A DNA stretch of 64,000 nucleotides, from contig JAQGBZ010000032.1 of NCBI GenBank assembly GCA_034687125.1, positions 62,001-126,000 of the forward strand. The letters run 5' to 3'. The notes beneath the pieces were generated by a model, which saw only the letters and a list, made by a program, of their open reading frames with translations, was not told the DNA's origin and searched no databases. The stretch comes from Neelides folsomi (Eukaryota > Arthropoda > Collembola > Neelipleona > Neelidae). Below, piece by piece: positions 50,424-63,900 of the stretch. Made by a program: the position numbers and the translations under genes. Numbering within the stretch: the stretch's first letter is position 1; the number at the start of each line of letters is the position of its first letter.

Positions 50424-53347
50424 GTGAGGGTCAGTCAGGGAATTCATTATTATTATTCATTCCGTTTTTTCTAAATAATGAACTGCGAGGTACTTACAAT
50501 ACACACACAACTTGTTTGGAGCAAATAGATTCGTTCCTCATTATTCCAACTGACTGGGAGCCATCCAGGTAAGGGCCGTAGTTTATGAGCGACGCTTGTC
50601 GCTCCCAGCATCTTATGCCAATTCTCAATACGTCAATGGTTCTGGGCGGTCTTTATTTAGATTCACAACATTCCCCCTCTTTGCTGTCCAGGTGAACTGA
50701 GCGTGGCAGGAACCGGTTGGGAATTGAAAGTCAAGGATGCAGCAAGTTGCACACATATTGAACCTTGTTTGTGTGTGGAGAGCGTATTTATATTTCTTGA
50801 CGAGACAATGAGGCCCTTGAGGAAGAAGAGGAATGAAATTTATCGGGGATATGACTGACAGGGAGGAACCCGTGAAATTCATGCAAATTTTTCATAAGTA
50901 GGAGCAGATGGGGAGGAACGAGGAGTTTCCCTCCCAGCCAACCCTTCAAAATTCATCATTTGACTCCGGACAGCTTCATTTGCTTAAACTTATAAACTCA
51001 TATCTGTAAAGGTATCTATTAGTACATTTAAGACGGACGGAGATATCGGAAAACAAGTTGGGATTTCTTATCATCATTCTCTTTCAAAATGAGTGTAGTA
51101 TCTTCTTCATTAGCCTCATTCTTTCTCATTCTCCTTTACCTCTCATCTGGCCAACTCCACTCGAAGGGTTTGTCAGTTTAAACCCCTCAATTAAACATTA
51201 CAAACATGCAGCGAGTTGATCAATTTGCAAATTAGACTTTGGAAGGGGTTGTGAAGAGAGCACAAATGAGCAATTAGAATCTCAATATAACGATGTGACT
51301 AATCAAGGTGAACCTCTGACATAAGAGGAAATCAACTTGGGGAGTCAACGAGAACATTAACCGATGGCAGGGAAATGAATCCTGGGGAAATGATGGAGAA
51401 ACTCGAGGTGACTCGTTCCCACGAAAATGATTTTGCCTGTGAGAGAGCGGCGGTTGATGACGAAGTTTCATATCATCAATTTTGTCTCATCATCCTCCGA
51501 CCTCACCGGCGACACATCATTGGACATACAGGATATTTTACGTGAGACGTCTCGAGTCTTTCGACCAGAAATCCCTTAGGATTTTTCCACCGGATCAAAT
51601 CGCTCTTGTCATGCGATCCCACTCAACTGCCCATTATAACTTATATATCAAGAACAAGATCTCGAAGGCCCTTAATACATAATTATTTTAAATACTCGTT
51701 CTTCTGCCACCCTCATCGCTCTTAAATTGTCCAGCTTATCACATAATAATTCAACATTTGAAGGGTGGTGTGAAGCAATTTCTGGAAAATATCCTCTTCT
51801 TTTTTAATTACGCGGGTTGTCTCATTAAAATGAGAGGTTTTGGTTTAATTGAGCGAGTTTAAAAAACAGGTTGAATCTTGAGTCTTTTCTCACATGGTTG
51901 AGCATACATGTAAAGAACCGACTATTTACATCTGCCTGAGTTTATATTTTGAAAGGTTCAAGTTCTGCATATATATACAAATTCTTAAGATTCCATTTTA
52001 CATTATAAACTGGCATTTTTTCCCACAAAAACACCAAATGACGATTTTATATAATTGCTAATTACAAAGAAATTTTTTAATTAAATTACAGCTCATTTGA
52101 ATTCTTAGAACATATTTAGTATGGCGACTTTGAGGAATTTTGATCGAAATGGAAAAAAATAAAGAAGAAAATTGTTTGTAAAAGATAAATCTCAAATTAG
52201 AATTGAGACAAAGGAATGAATTGAAGGGCGGAAGTGGATGTTTATTTTTCTAAGGCTCTCAGGGTGCCTTCCGTATCAAAGTTCGAGTCATTCAAGCCTT
52301 CCGTCGTTTATTGTTTCTTCCTTGTCAATAAAGATTTAATATGACAAAAAGACTTGCCTGCAAAAGAACTAACACCGATAATTAAATAACAAGGACGCTT
52401 TAAAAATATTATAAATTTTAACTCTGAACTATTTAATTTATGGTAAATCTAACTTATTATTAAATGTAAAAATGTTAATTACATAGTTGTAATTTGTGAA
52501 TTCTCGATCTTTGATTTTTGTGCATTAAAGTAGATTAAGAATAAATTCTTAATAGGTATCAATATTTAGATATGCCTACTTATTATTTTCAATTTATTAA
52601 TTTGGTCTAACCGTCGAAGGCTGTTTAGAACCAGTAGAATTTCAGTTCTGACATTGTATTTAAATAAGATTGAGTTATGATCGTGTGGTGAGGTGAATTT
52701 CCCTTCTGTTTACTCCTCACTTCCACCATTAGTTTTATGAGGTATCTGTTTTCTATCTTTAAAAAGGGCGAATTGATCAGTTGAATGGCTTCTCCTCCAC
52801 ATGTGGCGATCATAAACTATGAACTTTGATGTTTAAAAAAGTTTAAAAACACTGACAGAAACACACTCGCGATTTCACCAGTTATTTTTTATCCCCTTTG
52901 CTTTCATTTTTTCCTTTCATCATTGGAATTATGGAGACTCATTGAGTCATGTAAAGGGTTGAGGGTTTCAATCCATTGGCTCCCGATTTCAACCTGGAGA
53001 GATTGACGGAGCAAGTGGTGAAGTCGGGGGAGAAATCCATAAGTGTAAATGTCACCTACTGCTCTTTGACAGATTCCAGACAGCCATTAATTTCCCAATA
53101 TGCTTCATTGCCAGTCATTCAGTCATTCATATCATCTTTAAATATTTGTTTAACCTTTCATTCGCACGATATAGAATTTCAATTTCAAAAATGACCAATA
53201 TTCATGAAAAAATTTATAATTTATAATTATATTTACTAAACAAATACCATAATACAGTATTTAAAAATGTATTTAAAAAATAGCTGGCTAATGTTTTTTA
53301 AGGTTTTTTTAGCTAAACTTGGAGAAGGATATCTAAAACTAAAAGTA

Positions 53348-53394
53348 CTGGCAAGTTTATAAATTCCTGGCACACCGCGCCAACTCTTTTAAAA
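53348..53394 (+). repeat. Left terminal inverted repeat of the MITE
   Basis: This arm pairs with the reverse complement of 53488-53533. It contains the GC-rich core CACACCGCGCCA, which stands out from its A+T-rich surroundings. Confidence 0.7.
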
Positions 53395-53487
53395 TAGGAG
53401 CAGAATTTTGTACGTTTCATTTATATTAAATAAACGTTTTAAAAACCCTTGGAGTAATTTAGAAATTCGATATTCCAAATACTGTTT

Positions 53488-53533
53488 CTTTTTAAATGTT
53501 ATGGCGCGGTGTGTCAATTTGTAAACTGACCTG
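53488..53533 (-). repeat. Right terminal inverted repeat of the MITE
   Basis: This is the reverse-complement partner of the left arm. It ends in CTG directly before TA, matching the TA-CTGG start on the left side. Confidence 0.7.
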
Positions 53534-56500
53534 TAATTGAATTATTTCTCACTTTGAGTGAGAGAGTTAATTTTAAATTTTTTCTTATCTTTTGAATTTT
53601 GGTAAGTGTTTGATGTTTGAGTCAAAGGGTTTAAACTATTTTATGTTGAAGGGGAAAGGCTTGTTAGTTGCGCCACTTCCCCGATCTCACGATCAACTTG
53701 TGTAGTACGGAAAAGAGGAAGAAAGCAATTTCTGGATTGATGGACAGACAGCCGGACTCAAAAGGGTTCTCCCCTCCTCCCCATTCAAACACGTAAATAG
53801 GAGATGGGAGTTATTGTATTACAAATCCGCCCTAGTCAAGTTTCATCTGGAGTAATGGCTTCCTTAGGATTTTATAATAATACGTCCGACTCCTCTTCAA
53901 GGAGTAATTCATATTGTGAGAAGAAGAGGAAAAGATGATGACGTCGTAAGGTGGACGACGCGCACCTCACACTCACAAAACTATCCATCATCACACAAAT
54001 TTGAAGATAATTGGCATGGAGGGACTCGTAAACCTGAAGACCATAAAATTCTAATGGATGGAAAAAAACGAGGAAAATTAAATTTTCGTGCATTTTTTCA
54101 AATTCATGAAACATTTTTATGTTTTGGACAAGATATATGGACGGTCTGACCAAGTACCTTTACATGGTGTTTCAAATAGTTAAAGCGGCGAGCAATTTGC
54201 AGAAGCTTGCAAAATGACTTTAAGATTATCATTACATGCATATATGATAATATTTTGCCTACGCTAATAGTCATGAAGTTGTGAAGGGGATTCTTCGGAA
54301 TGGGCCAAGGAGATGATGATGATGGTGGGAGAGGAATTCCTTTAGTAATTCGAACACAGGTAAAACGTGAGGGTCTTGGTAGGAAAAACATGGGAGCTTT
54401 TATGACTCCTCCAACTCATCTTTTTCTATTGCGTAGAATTAATAAGTAAGTGGGAATTAGTTGAAGTGAACCTTAACCTTACATAAGAGGAAATCCATTA
54501 GGGGAAGGTTTTTTATATGATAATGTTAGTTATTTGTGGGTTGACCCGGGAGGAGGAGAATTTGACAGGGCAGCGGCTCCAATGCATGTATCTCCCTTCA
54601 ATCGTGCGTTTCCCTGCCACTACTTTCGATTACCCATCAATTTATCCGTTGGTCCTAATGGAGAAGTTGGCAGTTTATGACAGACACTCCTCACTCACCT
54701 TCAAACTATTATTTCACTTTACATCTTTGGATCGTAAAGAGGGAGAAAATTGATTTCATACGCCACATTCCTTCCCAGACTTCTTCATCTCCGCTAAAGG
54801 AAGATGGAAAAATTATTCATATCTTGTTAAACCTTGTAGGCCACGCTCAATTTCAATATATTATTAACGACCATTTCATTAACATTCTTAAATAATAAAA
54901 ACCCTGTTAAACTTCCCACTTAATATCCATACAAAATGTGATGAGAAAGTTGAGGAAAAATTTGAAAGCGTGGGAGTTTCTTTGTTCAAGTACCTCAGTG
55001 GATAATAGGATTTAGTCATCCATTACCGGAGAATTACAAGAGTAAAATGGAGAGGGAATTTGTACCCATATATTATATGATGTAATATTTATTACACACG
55101 AGTCTCCGACTGCGTTACTAAATGAGAATAATCCTTTTCAAAATTTAAAAGTGAGAAAGTCCCGGGAGTTTCCCCTCTTCCGGAGGGAACGAGGGGTGGA
55201 ATTGTTCATATTAGAATCCTTCGCCCCAATTTGAGTCATTTCTTCATTCACCCTCGTAATTTGCATTCTGTCACGAGGCCTCTCCGCAATTTGACAGGGT
55301 GGTTCTTTCAAACGCTTTCACCCTCCATTGGGGTCCTTTGATGAAACGATTCCATCTCCTGATCCTCTCAACTTCCTATACGAGTCTTAAAGCTCTTAAA
55401 CCATTTAATTTCGACTCCCCAACTTCGACTCCTCACTCCTTCAACACTTCTCATTCTCATCGCCATCAAATTCCCTATTATTTCCTTATACTTATTCCAA
55501 CAGAATGTATGGTACAGCGTATGTAGTAATGTAGCTAAAGCTAACACAGCAACACGTACAATGTCTAAACCCGACTCTAAGACGCGTTTTAAAGACAAGA
55601 AACAATAGGCAATGTGTTGAAATATACCATTATATGCATTTATATAATATAATACTACCATACTGAAATAGTTATCTTTATTATACAAGCAGTTTAATAT
55701 GCCATTGACTTTGTTACAAGAGAATGGCTATACGGTCGTTTATATGAAGAGCAACTGAATTGGAAGAGTTCCTTTAAATCTATGGACATTTTATTGGAGT
55801 TCTGGACGATGTTTGGAGCAATAGAGGTTTTACAATGCACGTAGAGAGAAAGGAATGAGATCGAGGAAGGGTGTGGGTTCCAATGCATAATTAAACTTTA
55901 GAGGGAGAGTCTCATTTCAGTTCCCTAACCTCTCTCCATCCCATGAAACTTTCTGTTCCTTTCGATACTTTCTGAATCATTCGACTCTTGAGGGTGTTTA
56001 ACGTAAAGAGCTCAAATCCTGGGAATGTTTTACATTATTGCTCTAACCATCCCAACGATCCCACACCCTTAGCACAATTACAATACAACCCCATGCGCTT
56101 TAAGCCTTCCTCTTCCGATTTTTTTCATTTGGATGAGGAAGACTTGATATTCTAACTGCATTTATTGCATGGGAGGGTCACTTTAAGTACATACATATCT
56201 ATTTAATATATCTAAAAGTACTGCATACAAAGTACTGTATGTATGGTATGAAAAAGGGAAATTCAATATGTACAATTTGGTTCGGCTTTGACAGTTCTAC
56301 ATTTTTCAATTGATTAAATGGAAGGAATTTAAATTCCATTTTCCTTTTGATATCCAACGCTTTCGGCTCCTCGGCCTTCATAATCCAAACGAGAGCCAAT
56401 ATTGGCAATGTCGTTCAATTGCATAGCTAACATATTCTCCAATTTAGACTTTCTCTTCATGGGTCACACTTTTGAATAAGGGAGTTTAAGAGTGTGAGGC

Positions 56501-58775
56501 ATCTGGTTCATTTGAGGAAGGGGTTGGAGGATTTTAATCCCACTTGGTGATTCGATCTTTGCTATTTCGGATGATGCCTGGAGTCTCCCCGTCCTTTGAG
56601 TACAAATACTGTCTCTGTGACATTGTGAGTTTTGAAGGAGGGAAAATTGGTCGGAGATTAGCAGCAGATCCAACTGATGTCGTTAAATTAACCAAAGGGT
56701 CCTCTCCATTCTCATTCAGTGACTTCATTTGAATAATGAAGAAACTTGCAATTTACTCCTCTCCACCCTCGTCGTTTCAATGAATAAAAAACACATTTAA
56801 ATATTTCAATTCAACATTGGAATTTTCAATCTTCCCTTTTACAACATCTGCCGTACGTACGACATTAAAAATTTTGACTAAATTCCATAATTGTCATTTT
56901 CATTTTACAAGTGACTGTCCACAACTTTTTTGTCAAAGCAAACTTATGAGGTAAAGCAATTTTTTGGACTGTTTAAATTTCAACGAAGTGTCGGGAGAAC
57001 TTTATATAATTCTTTTGTTCGAGTCGTCGCCTCAAGATTCGCCACATAAATCTGTGGGAGTTGTAAAGAATGCTGAAGTTCATAAATATAAAATGTGAGA
57101 TGGTTGAGTGATCTAATTAGCAGAGGCGAACGTCGAGTCGGATACACATAAATTCCATGTCGATGTCAGAGTTATGAATGTCCTTCTTGAATTTCCAGTT
57201 TGTAAATGGGAATTGTCTCTCTCTCAAATCTCATAGTGTATTTGATCCTCTGTGCAGCGTCCTTCTGAATGCATAAATCCTTGTTGTTATAATACCAGTT
57301 CTATCTTTGTGCTCCTTCGTTTACAATGAATTGGGCATGGAGGTTGGGAGTGAGTGAAGAACCGGATTTTATTCCCGAGTTTTTCACCACCGCCGCCGCA
57401 GTCCTCGTTGTCTCAAAGATGTGGGGGAGAAGTTCCAAGCATTGGTAGAACTTTGTGAATAAAAAGAATAAATATAAATACGAAGAGGGCTGAATCGAAA
57501 AATGAGAGAATCTTTTGTCTTATCTCCGTCTCTTGTGTAGGAATTAGGATATCCACTCATCGTCGCCTTCTCCTTCTGAAGGCTTTCGAGGAGAGGGCGA
57601 CGAGGGAAATAAATCTCACGAGACGTTCTGTCAGCCCTACACATTCATTTGCCACACTTCAAAGAGGAGCCTTTTAATGAAATTAGCCAAGCTCGAAGTT
57701 TCTCTGTCTTCAAAAGAATTCAGTTTTTATTCAACATGGTTCCAGACTCTCTTTCTACTCCAATCCTAAAAAATTCATTGGACATGTGAATTAAAAATTA
57801 GATTATCGGCTTAAAACTTTGTTAAAGGAATTTAAAAGTTAGGAGACGTAAATAAAATTTAAAGAATTTATACAAAGAATCTCACAATGAGTGCAAATTG
57901 CTATACCATTTTTATCCCTTTATGGAGCATTGACCCGACCCAGACATTCTTATAGACAATTTCCTGAAAACATAAGAGGATTTGTAAATAATAAATAGCG
58001 ATTTGATATTAAAAGTTTCTCATTCGCCATTTTGTCCCTCCGCATTTGTCCTGCAAGAATAAAGGAAAGTTATAAAAGGCGGGTTGGGGAAAAGATGGGA
58101 AGTTAAATGCACAGATTGATTCTCTGTGTGTCTTCGTCAGACGAAGACCCTTTTCATGATATTTAATGAAATAAGTTTCTTCCAACTCGATGGCTCATTC
58201 CCCTTCAATATTACACTTGTCTCTCGAGCAGCGGACGGTCGGCGGATTCCAGCAGCCGCTTTTCCATATGTCTAAGGACCAAATAAACTTCATAACTAAT
58301 ACATCCTACAACATTTCTCATATCGTTGAGCAAAATGCATTTGTGACATGACTTTAAATTCGCTCCCGACATTTCCTTTTAATAACAATTCAGATGCTGC
58401 ATCGGATTAAATGAACTTTCACAATATTGTCCATGTAAGATTTTAATTAAATTGAAATTTAAAAACTTTTAACAATTTGTTTAAAAGTCATCTTTAAATA
58501 ATGAATTCATCCCTTTTTGGGCAAACCCACAACACAAAACATAAAGTGATAAATTATGCGTCCAACTGAATAAATGATTACGCAGCGGCAAATATAAATA
58601 TTTTTTTCTCAGTATTTAAACCTTTGACATTTGTACTTGTTTAAAATAACATCGGTTTTTATACTTTTTTTTCTCTTGAATTGAACACGCTTCCATTCTC
58701 CAACCCACACAGAGACACAAAAAGGTAAAAGGCCATTGGAAAAATTCAATTTTCCATCCATCATCCATTACTCAC

Positions 58776-58854
58776 TCGCTTTGGCACTTTGACATTTGAT
58801 TCTCAAACGTTCGACGTCGATCAAGTTACATAAAGGAATCTTCAAAACCCAAAC
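58776..58854 (-). CDS. Candidate internal exon (79 nt, minus strand)
   Basis: On the minus strand, the acceptor GATTCTAAGTTCACAG is followed by a block ending at GCGA|GTGAGTAATG. Only one frame is open, and it reads VWVLKIPLCNLIDVERL then RIKCQSAKA. The intron phases would be 0 at the start and 1 at the end. No partner exon was proven. Confidence 0.13.
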
Positions 58855-60149
58855 CTGTGAACTTAGAATCCATATCACTCAATATGCTTCAACCCTTTTT
58901 GCTAAAGCCAATCCTCAGATTATTCATTAAGACTCCATTAATCTCCTCAAAGGGAATAGCGGCAGATGTTTGCTTTTACAAGCCGAAGTGAAGGCGTGGA
59001 TTTGAAGGTGGAAAAAGTCGAATATTTGAGACACGACATGAAAAGGAAGAAATTGCTTATTTATTATTCACCAAATAAAAGGTGTGGTGAAGAAGGGAGA
59101 ATGGCCCATTGAAAAGTCAAAGTGTGCTATGGAAGAAAGGTGCGGATGAGAAAAGTGTTCTTAGATGCTCAATGGAGTAATGAAGGAACGGGAGCATTTA
59201 AAGATGAAGGGAGCAGACAAGTGTGATTGAGCCCTTGTCGACTCCACTGAAAAGAAGGGCGGATTGGAAGCGAAGAATGTACGAGAGGAAATCGATGAAG
59301 GAAGTGATAGGAACTTCACCTTCTTCCCATTGTTTTCTTTCTTCCATCTCCTGCCGTGAGACAGATATTGAAATTTCTCATACTATCTCCCACCATCTCC
59401 CATCCGAAATGTTCCTTCTAGCTTCTTCGTACTATTTATATTTAATACTGCTATCTAATGTTAGATGGTTAAGGGTATATTGGTTGGTATGCTGGGGTTC
59501 CTTGAGTCAGCCGACAGACTATGGATAATCCACCACAGAATCAATTTTAATCCTCTTTAAACCTCAATATCTTCAATGGAAAGGATGGTGTAAGAATAAA
59601 AATAAATGGGTATTAGCCTACCTGTCTTCCTCCTAATAAGCTAGACTTAACGGTTATTCTCTCCCATGTACACTTGCCCATTCACTCCACGAACCTCTGA
59701 TGCTCTCATTGAGAAAAATGCGTTTCCGTAAATGACCCCGTCTATTAATATTTATTTATTTTCACTCGCCGTGCCTAGCGGTCACATGGAAAAAAGAATG
59801 AAAGTGTGGGAAGATAAATAGGAGGTTATTGAAGGTGAGTTGATTGATCGGATTCATTTTATTCCTCCATTTGAAAATTGAAATTGGAGGGGGGATGGGA
59901 AAAATGTACGGAAATGGGAAGATGAAAAATGGGGGGAATGAATGAGTTTTGGTATTAAAGTAGTGATGAGTCGGAAGTTCGGGAGGAGTCCGCTTATCTC
60001 TCACTTCATCCGAACAGGAGGAGAAATGAAGCGAGAGATGAGGAACACCATCATTTTATCTCATCCCCCCACCATCGAGAAAGAAGTAAACGCACAATAA
60101 TACTAATATTCCATGAGCCCTTCCGACGAATGGGGTGTAATCATCATAA

Positions 60150-60377
60150 TCATCCCGCTTCGTCCCCTCCATCTCCCACTTCACCAACTTTGCATTTTTC
60201 CTCAAGTGAAACCCAAGCAGTTTGAACTCGTTCTTGTATCTCAGACTGTACATTACCTTTCATGGCATTCGTCTTATCAGGGTCGTAAAGTTTAAATTGG
60301 ATTCTCTCACTCCTCAAATCTCCCCATTCAAACTCGAGTTTCCCACTTGACATAATTTTTATTAATTTGTATTTCAT
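60150..60377 (-). CDS. Unrecognised 75-aa ORF or exon (minus strand)
   Basis: This ATG-started minus-strand ORF has strongly protein-like, hydrophilic composition: KLEFEWGDLRSERIQFK, then DPDKTNAMKGNVQSEI and RVQTAWVSLEEKC, ending in a Gly/Asp/Glu tail. A donor-like AGGA|GTGAGAGAA (near 60315) and GAAAG|GTAATG (near 60259) occur inside, so it might be part of an exon instead. I recognise no family. A chance ORF of 75 codons is not rare, and the support is composition only. Confidence 0.18.
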   Translation of the reverse strand: MKYKLIKIMSSGKLEFEWGDLRSERIQFKLYDPDKTNAMKGNVQSEIQERVQTAWVSLEEKCKVGEVGDGGDEAG

Positions 60378-60848
60378 TAAAATGGGACCATAAATTTCTT
60401 AAATTCTTATTCCAACTACCCCACTTACAAAACTTTCCGAAAATAATAGTTGAAAAAGTTTATTGGGAAGGGGTAGGGAAGGAGCTGGAAATGCCGTTAG
60501 ATAAATTACATTTATATTTTTACTCTCCAAACGTCGACTATTAAAAGGGCAAGGTATCATTTTCTTATTAGCACTTCATATTATATGATCCATCTTTTAC
60601 CTTTGGAAAACTGGAGAGTGATAGTCGTAAAAAGATGATTATCCCGAGGACGAATGAAGAAGAGGCGGAGAGGAGGAGACGAAAACCCGAAGAATCTTCC
60701 TCATAAATTACCCGCCGCCTTCACTTTTTTCTTCGGATCCGTCAGGTTCCGGTTTTCAGAATTGCTTTTCGGCTTCGTCCACATTATCCAAGCTAATCAT
60801 AGGCGGTGTGGCTTGTAAATCAGTCGGCTAACGACCTCCAGTCCTCAC

Positions 60849-60909
60849 CTTCACCCGAAGGAGCCTTCACCGTTAAAAGGCAAGGGGAAGAGGAGCAAGT
60901 GCCAGAGAG
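60849..60909 (-). CDS. Candidate internal exon (61 nt, minus strand)
   Basis: A strong acceptor (TACCAATATTACTTGTAG) and donor (GAAG|GTGAGGAC) enclose 61 nt. Only the first frame is open, reading LSGTCSSSPCLLTVKA then PSGEG. It lies between two other minus-strand candidates (58776-58854 and 60150-60377), but in an order and phase I cannot join with confidence. Confidence 0.11.
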
Positions 60910-63900
60910 CTACAAGTAATATTGGTATTGAAGGGAGATTCCCCGGATTTTACGGCTTCTTCATTTCACGGATGAGTTATAATTCCCCTTATTCACTTCG
61001 CGAAGTAGGAAACGGAGGCTCGGAGTGAAAAACATAAAAATATGAATTATTTCTCGCCAAAATTCTCCCGGCTTACTCATAAATCTCTTCCTTGGACTCT
61101 ACTCGAACTTCCCCATTACAAGGAACTCCTCATGGTCCAACAACCATCATCATCCCGACGAGGGTCTCCTTAAGACTCTTATACGCAATAATAAAACCCT
61201 CCCCTATTATCCCCACTAAACCGATATAATATTAAATACGCCATATATACACTTTTATTCTTCCACTGATGATGGAAGATGGAGGAGAACTACAAGGCAA
61301 ACAATACTGAAATCCAGGAGATTATTTGATCTAAAATTTTTATTACTGGAATGTGTAAGCTAACGTCATATCCTATCTTACGAGCGTGTTATAATATTAA
61401 ATAATTATTGTATGGTTGAGGGACTTTGCGACCAAATGTGCGTAAGAAAGATGATGTCCTATGGGCTCAATGTATTCCGTGCCGCTTGAGAATTAAAGGG
61501 ACTTTAATATCTTAAGCACAAAAAGACAATACAGTAGTATGTAAGATATGTACGTAAAGGGAATGGAGTGTAATTATTTATCAAGGGGAATTACGACTCT
61601 TCCCCCAAATGAAGGTAATCTTGACCCGAGTTCCTCGTTCACGTCTGAAAATGGCGACTGGGCAGCAGGCGTGACATGGACAAATTGAGTAAAGAAATCC
61701 TCTTTTTCAGCACAACGACGGGCCAAGGGAAATTCAGCTCTTTCTCTCATCATGACGAAGAAAAATGCTCCTGGCTTTGTGGACTCAGTCCGCTTGATTG
61801 ATTGATGAGACTCTCTTCGACACACGTCGATCCCTCCACCAAATTCCAATATCCTCCGCCTACAAACACACCGCCACTCGGAGTCGTTTTATGTTCGGCC
61901 CTGGTGGCCTTATATGGCCCTTACTGCGTTTCAACTCAACTTGTGTCTCCTTTGAGCGACCCGGGACGAGACGTACAATTGTTTTCAATTGGCTCGTAAT
62001 GGACCAAAACCATTAGAGCTGACTATTAAACCAAGTTTTTATAGACGTTTAATATAAGTTCTTACAAGATTTACACGCCCTTCTCCCCCCTCTTGCACCA
62101 TCCTGGCATGATAGAATTATCGTAAATTTCCAAACGTTCTTTTTATTTGGAAACGACTTATTTAACTCGATTGGTTTTTTTAACAGTTTTGAAGTATTTC
62201 CATAATTTTTGTACTCGTATATGCTTTAACAACTTTTACTTATACTGTAATAAAATAATTAATAAATGAGTTAATTGTAATTACAATTATAATCTATCAG
62301 AATTTTAATCCTAGCTTGAATAATAAATTATATGGTATAATAAGGTAATAAATCATAGTAATAATTACAATTGTATAACTCCTTAATAAATTCACAACAA
62401 CATCCCATTATTCCATTGTTGTTCTCTGATGCAATTACAGTTGGGAGACTCTTGCATTTAAGGGAATTTTTCATAAATGGAATCATGAAGCATGTGTGAA
62501 GCAGAAATAAGCAACAAGAAATTAAGGCGTGAAATTGAAGGAAAAATATGAGGATTGAAAGGACTCTGAGTCTGACAGTTAGATTAGAGAGGATCTGAAG
62601 CTGCAAATTAGAAATTAGGGGAGGAAATGAGATGAAAGAGTGCGGATCGGATGACGGGCTTTGATTTCTTCGAATTGAGATTGGAGTGGCGGATCTCGTC
62701 GAATTGCGGGTCTGAGCACAGGAGGGTCGTAGCCCTCCAAAAAGCGCGTAGAACCCAAACATGAAAGAGTCCCTCTTTTAAGGGACGATGAAAGGGATGT
62801 TCGCTGGTTGGAATTCTCTCATATCTTCTTCCTCCTGAGGCTGGATTGACTCTGAGGGAGACTCGGCAGGGATCCTCGGCCAGAAAATTGAAAAGTGTTG
62901 AAGGGTGAAATTATTATCTCAGAGAGAAAAACAATCGATTTCCCGGGCCCTTCCCGACCCTATCCGCCCAGCAAGAGGCTAACCATTTTCTCGCCATCTC
63001 CCCACCTGTGGGGTGACGAACGGGCTAATCACTCTCCAATCACCCCCACTACTCCAAATCACTCTCATCATTACGGACAACCCCGATTGTAATAGGAATA
63101 ATATAAGCAGGCCTATGTAGTGTGTGTATCTCTCCGGGAGTAAACCGTCCCGTTCCGTCAAGGAGGGGCTCATCAACATAATTAAACTCACCATCACTTC
63201 ATTTCATTTTAATGAGGATCGAAAGGGGAATTTCACACTTGCTCCTCAATCTTCTCAGAAAATAAATCAAACCCGTCGTGGAACGTCACAATGAGGAAGA
63301 GCGAGGTGGAGATTTGGATTGAATAAACACCGTGTGGGTCCTTCGCACCCTCCGGTTTCAACTCGACAAGTCGAGAGAGCAAATATTGATGAAAGATCCC
63401 CGAAACCTCTCTCGACTCATACAATAACAGAACGTAGAGGAACATAGTAGCACGTATGGCCCTGTATACGAAATGAAGGGGCGAGTCAAGTATTTGTGCA
63501 GAAGGAGGTGCGTAAATTGTTGTTATATAAATCGAGACCCCACATCTGTTGCTCGACGGCTCCTCTTCATCCTCCGTCCGCCGCCTCTACAAAGGAGGTG
63601 ACGAGGAGGAGGAACAGAGGAGCACCCGAACCAACCGCGGTTTCTTTGTCATCCCAAATACACGAACCCAGATGACATTTGAGAGAAATGTCGGTTCAGT
63701 TTTAAAAACTCCATTCACACCATTCATTTGTGGTCGCTTTCTTTATCGTCCAGTCCCCATGCACATAGTGTTATATCCTGGCTTCTGTTCAAAAGCGTCA
63801 CACTACAGATGATAAATAATGTACTTTATTTATCATTGCGCTGCGTAATACTATGTGAATATACTCTTTCTTATAGAATAAAATAAAATAATAAGTACAG

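Larger units (their letters stand above)
22280..53340. other. Long stretch without a supported gene
   Basis: About 31 kb of A+T-rich DNA alternates with small G+C-richer patches (about 28.85-29.5, 35.2-35.6, 39.2-39.6, 42.3-42.55, 44.6-44.9 and 50.2-50.4 kb). Several low-confidence candidate exons sit in those patches. I see no transposon ORFs, satellites or RNA genes. It could be introns of one or more genes with small exons, or intergenic regulatory DNA of the Toll locus. Confidence 0.45.
53348..53533. mobile_element. MITE-like element with ~46-bp terminal inverted repeats (Tc1/mariner type)
   Basis: The two ends mirror each other. The left end reads CTGGCAAGTTTATAAATT then GGCACACCGCGCCA, and the right end read backwards gives CAGGTCAGTTTACAAATT then GACACACCGCGCCA. 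The 12-bp core CACACCGCGCCA is a perfect inverted match between 53371-53382 and 53502-53513. The similarity continues into an A/T-rich inner part, for about 46 bp per end. TA lies directly outside both ends (53346-53347 and 53534-53535), as expected for a Tc1/mariner TA duplication. The 186-bp body has no ORF, so it is non-autonomous. Several mismatches and a small gap between the ends point to an older copy. No second copy was noticed in the window. Confidence 0.75.
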
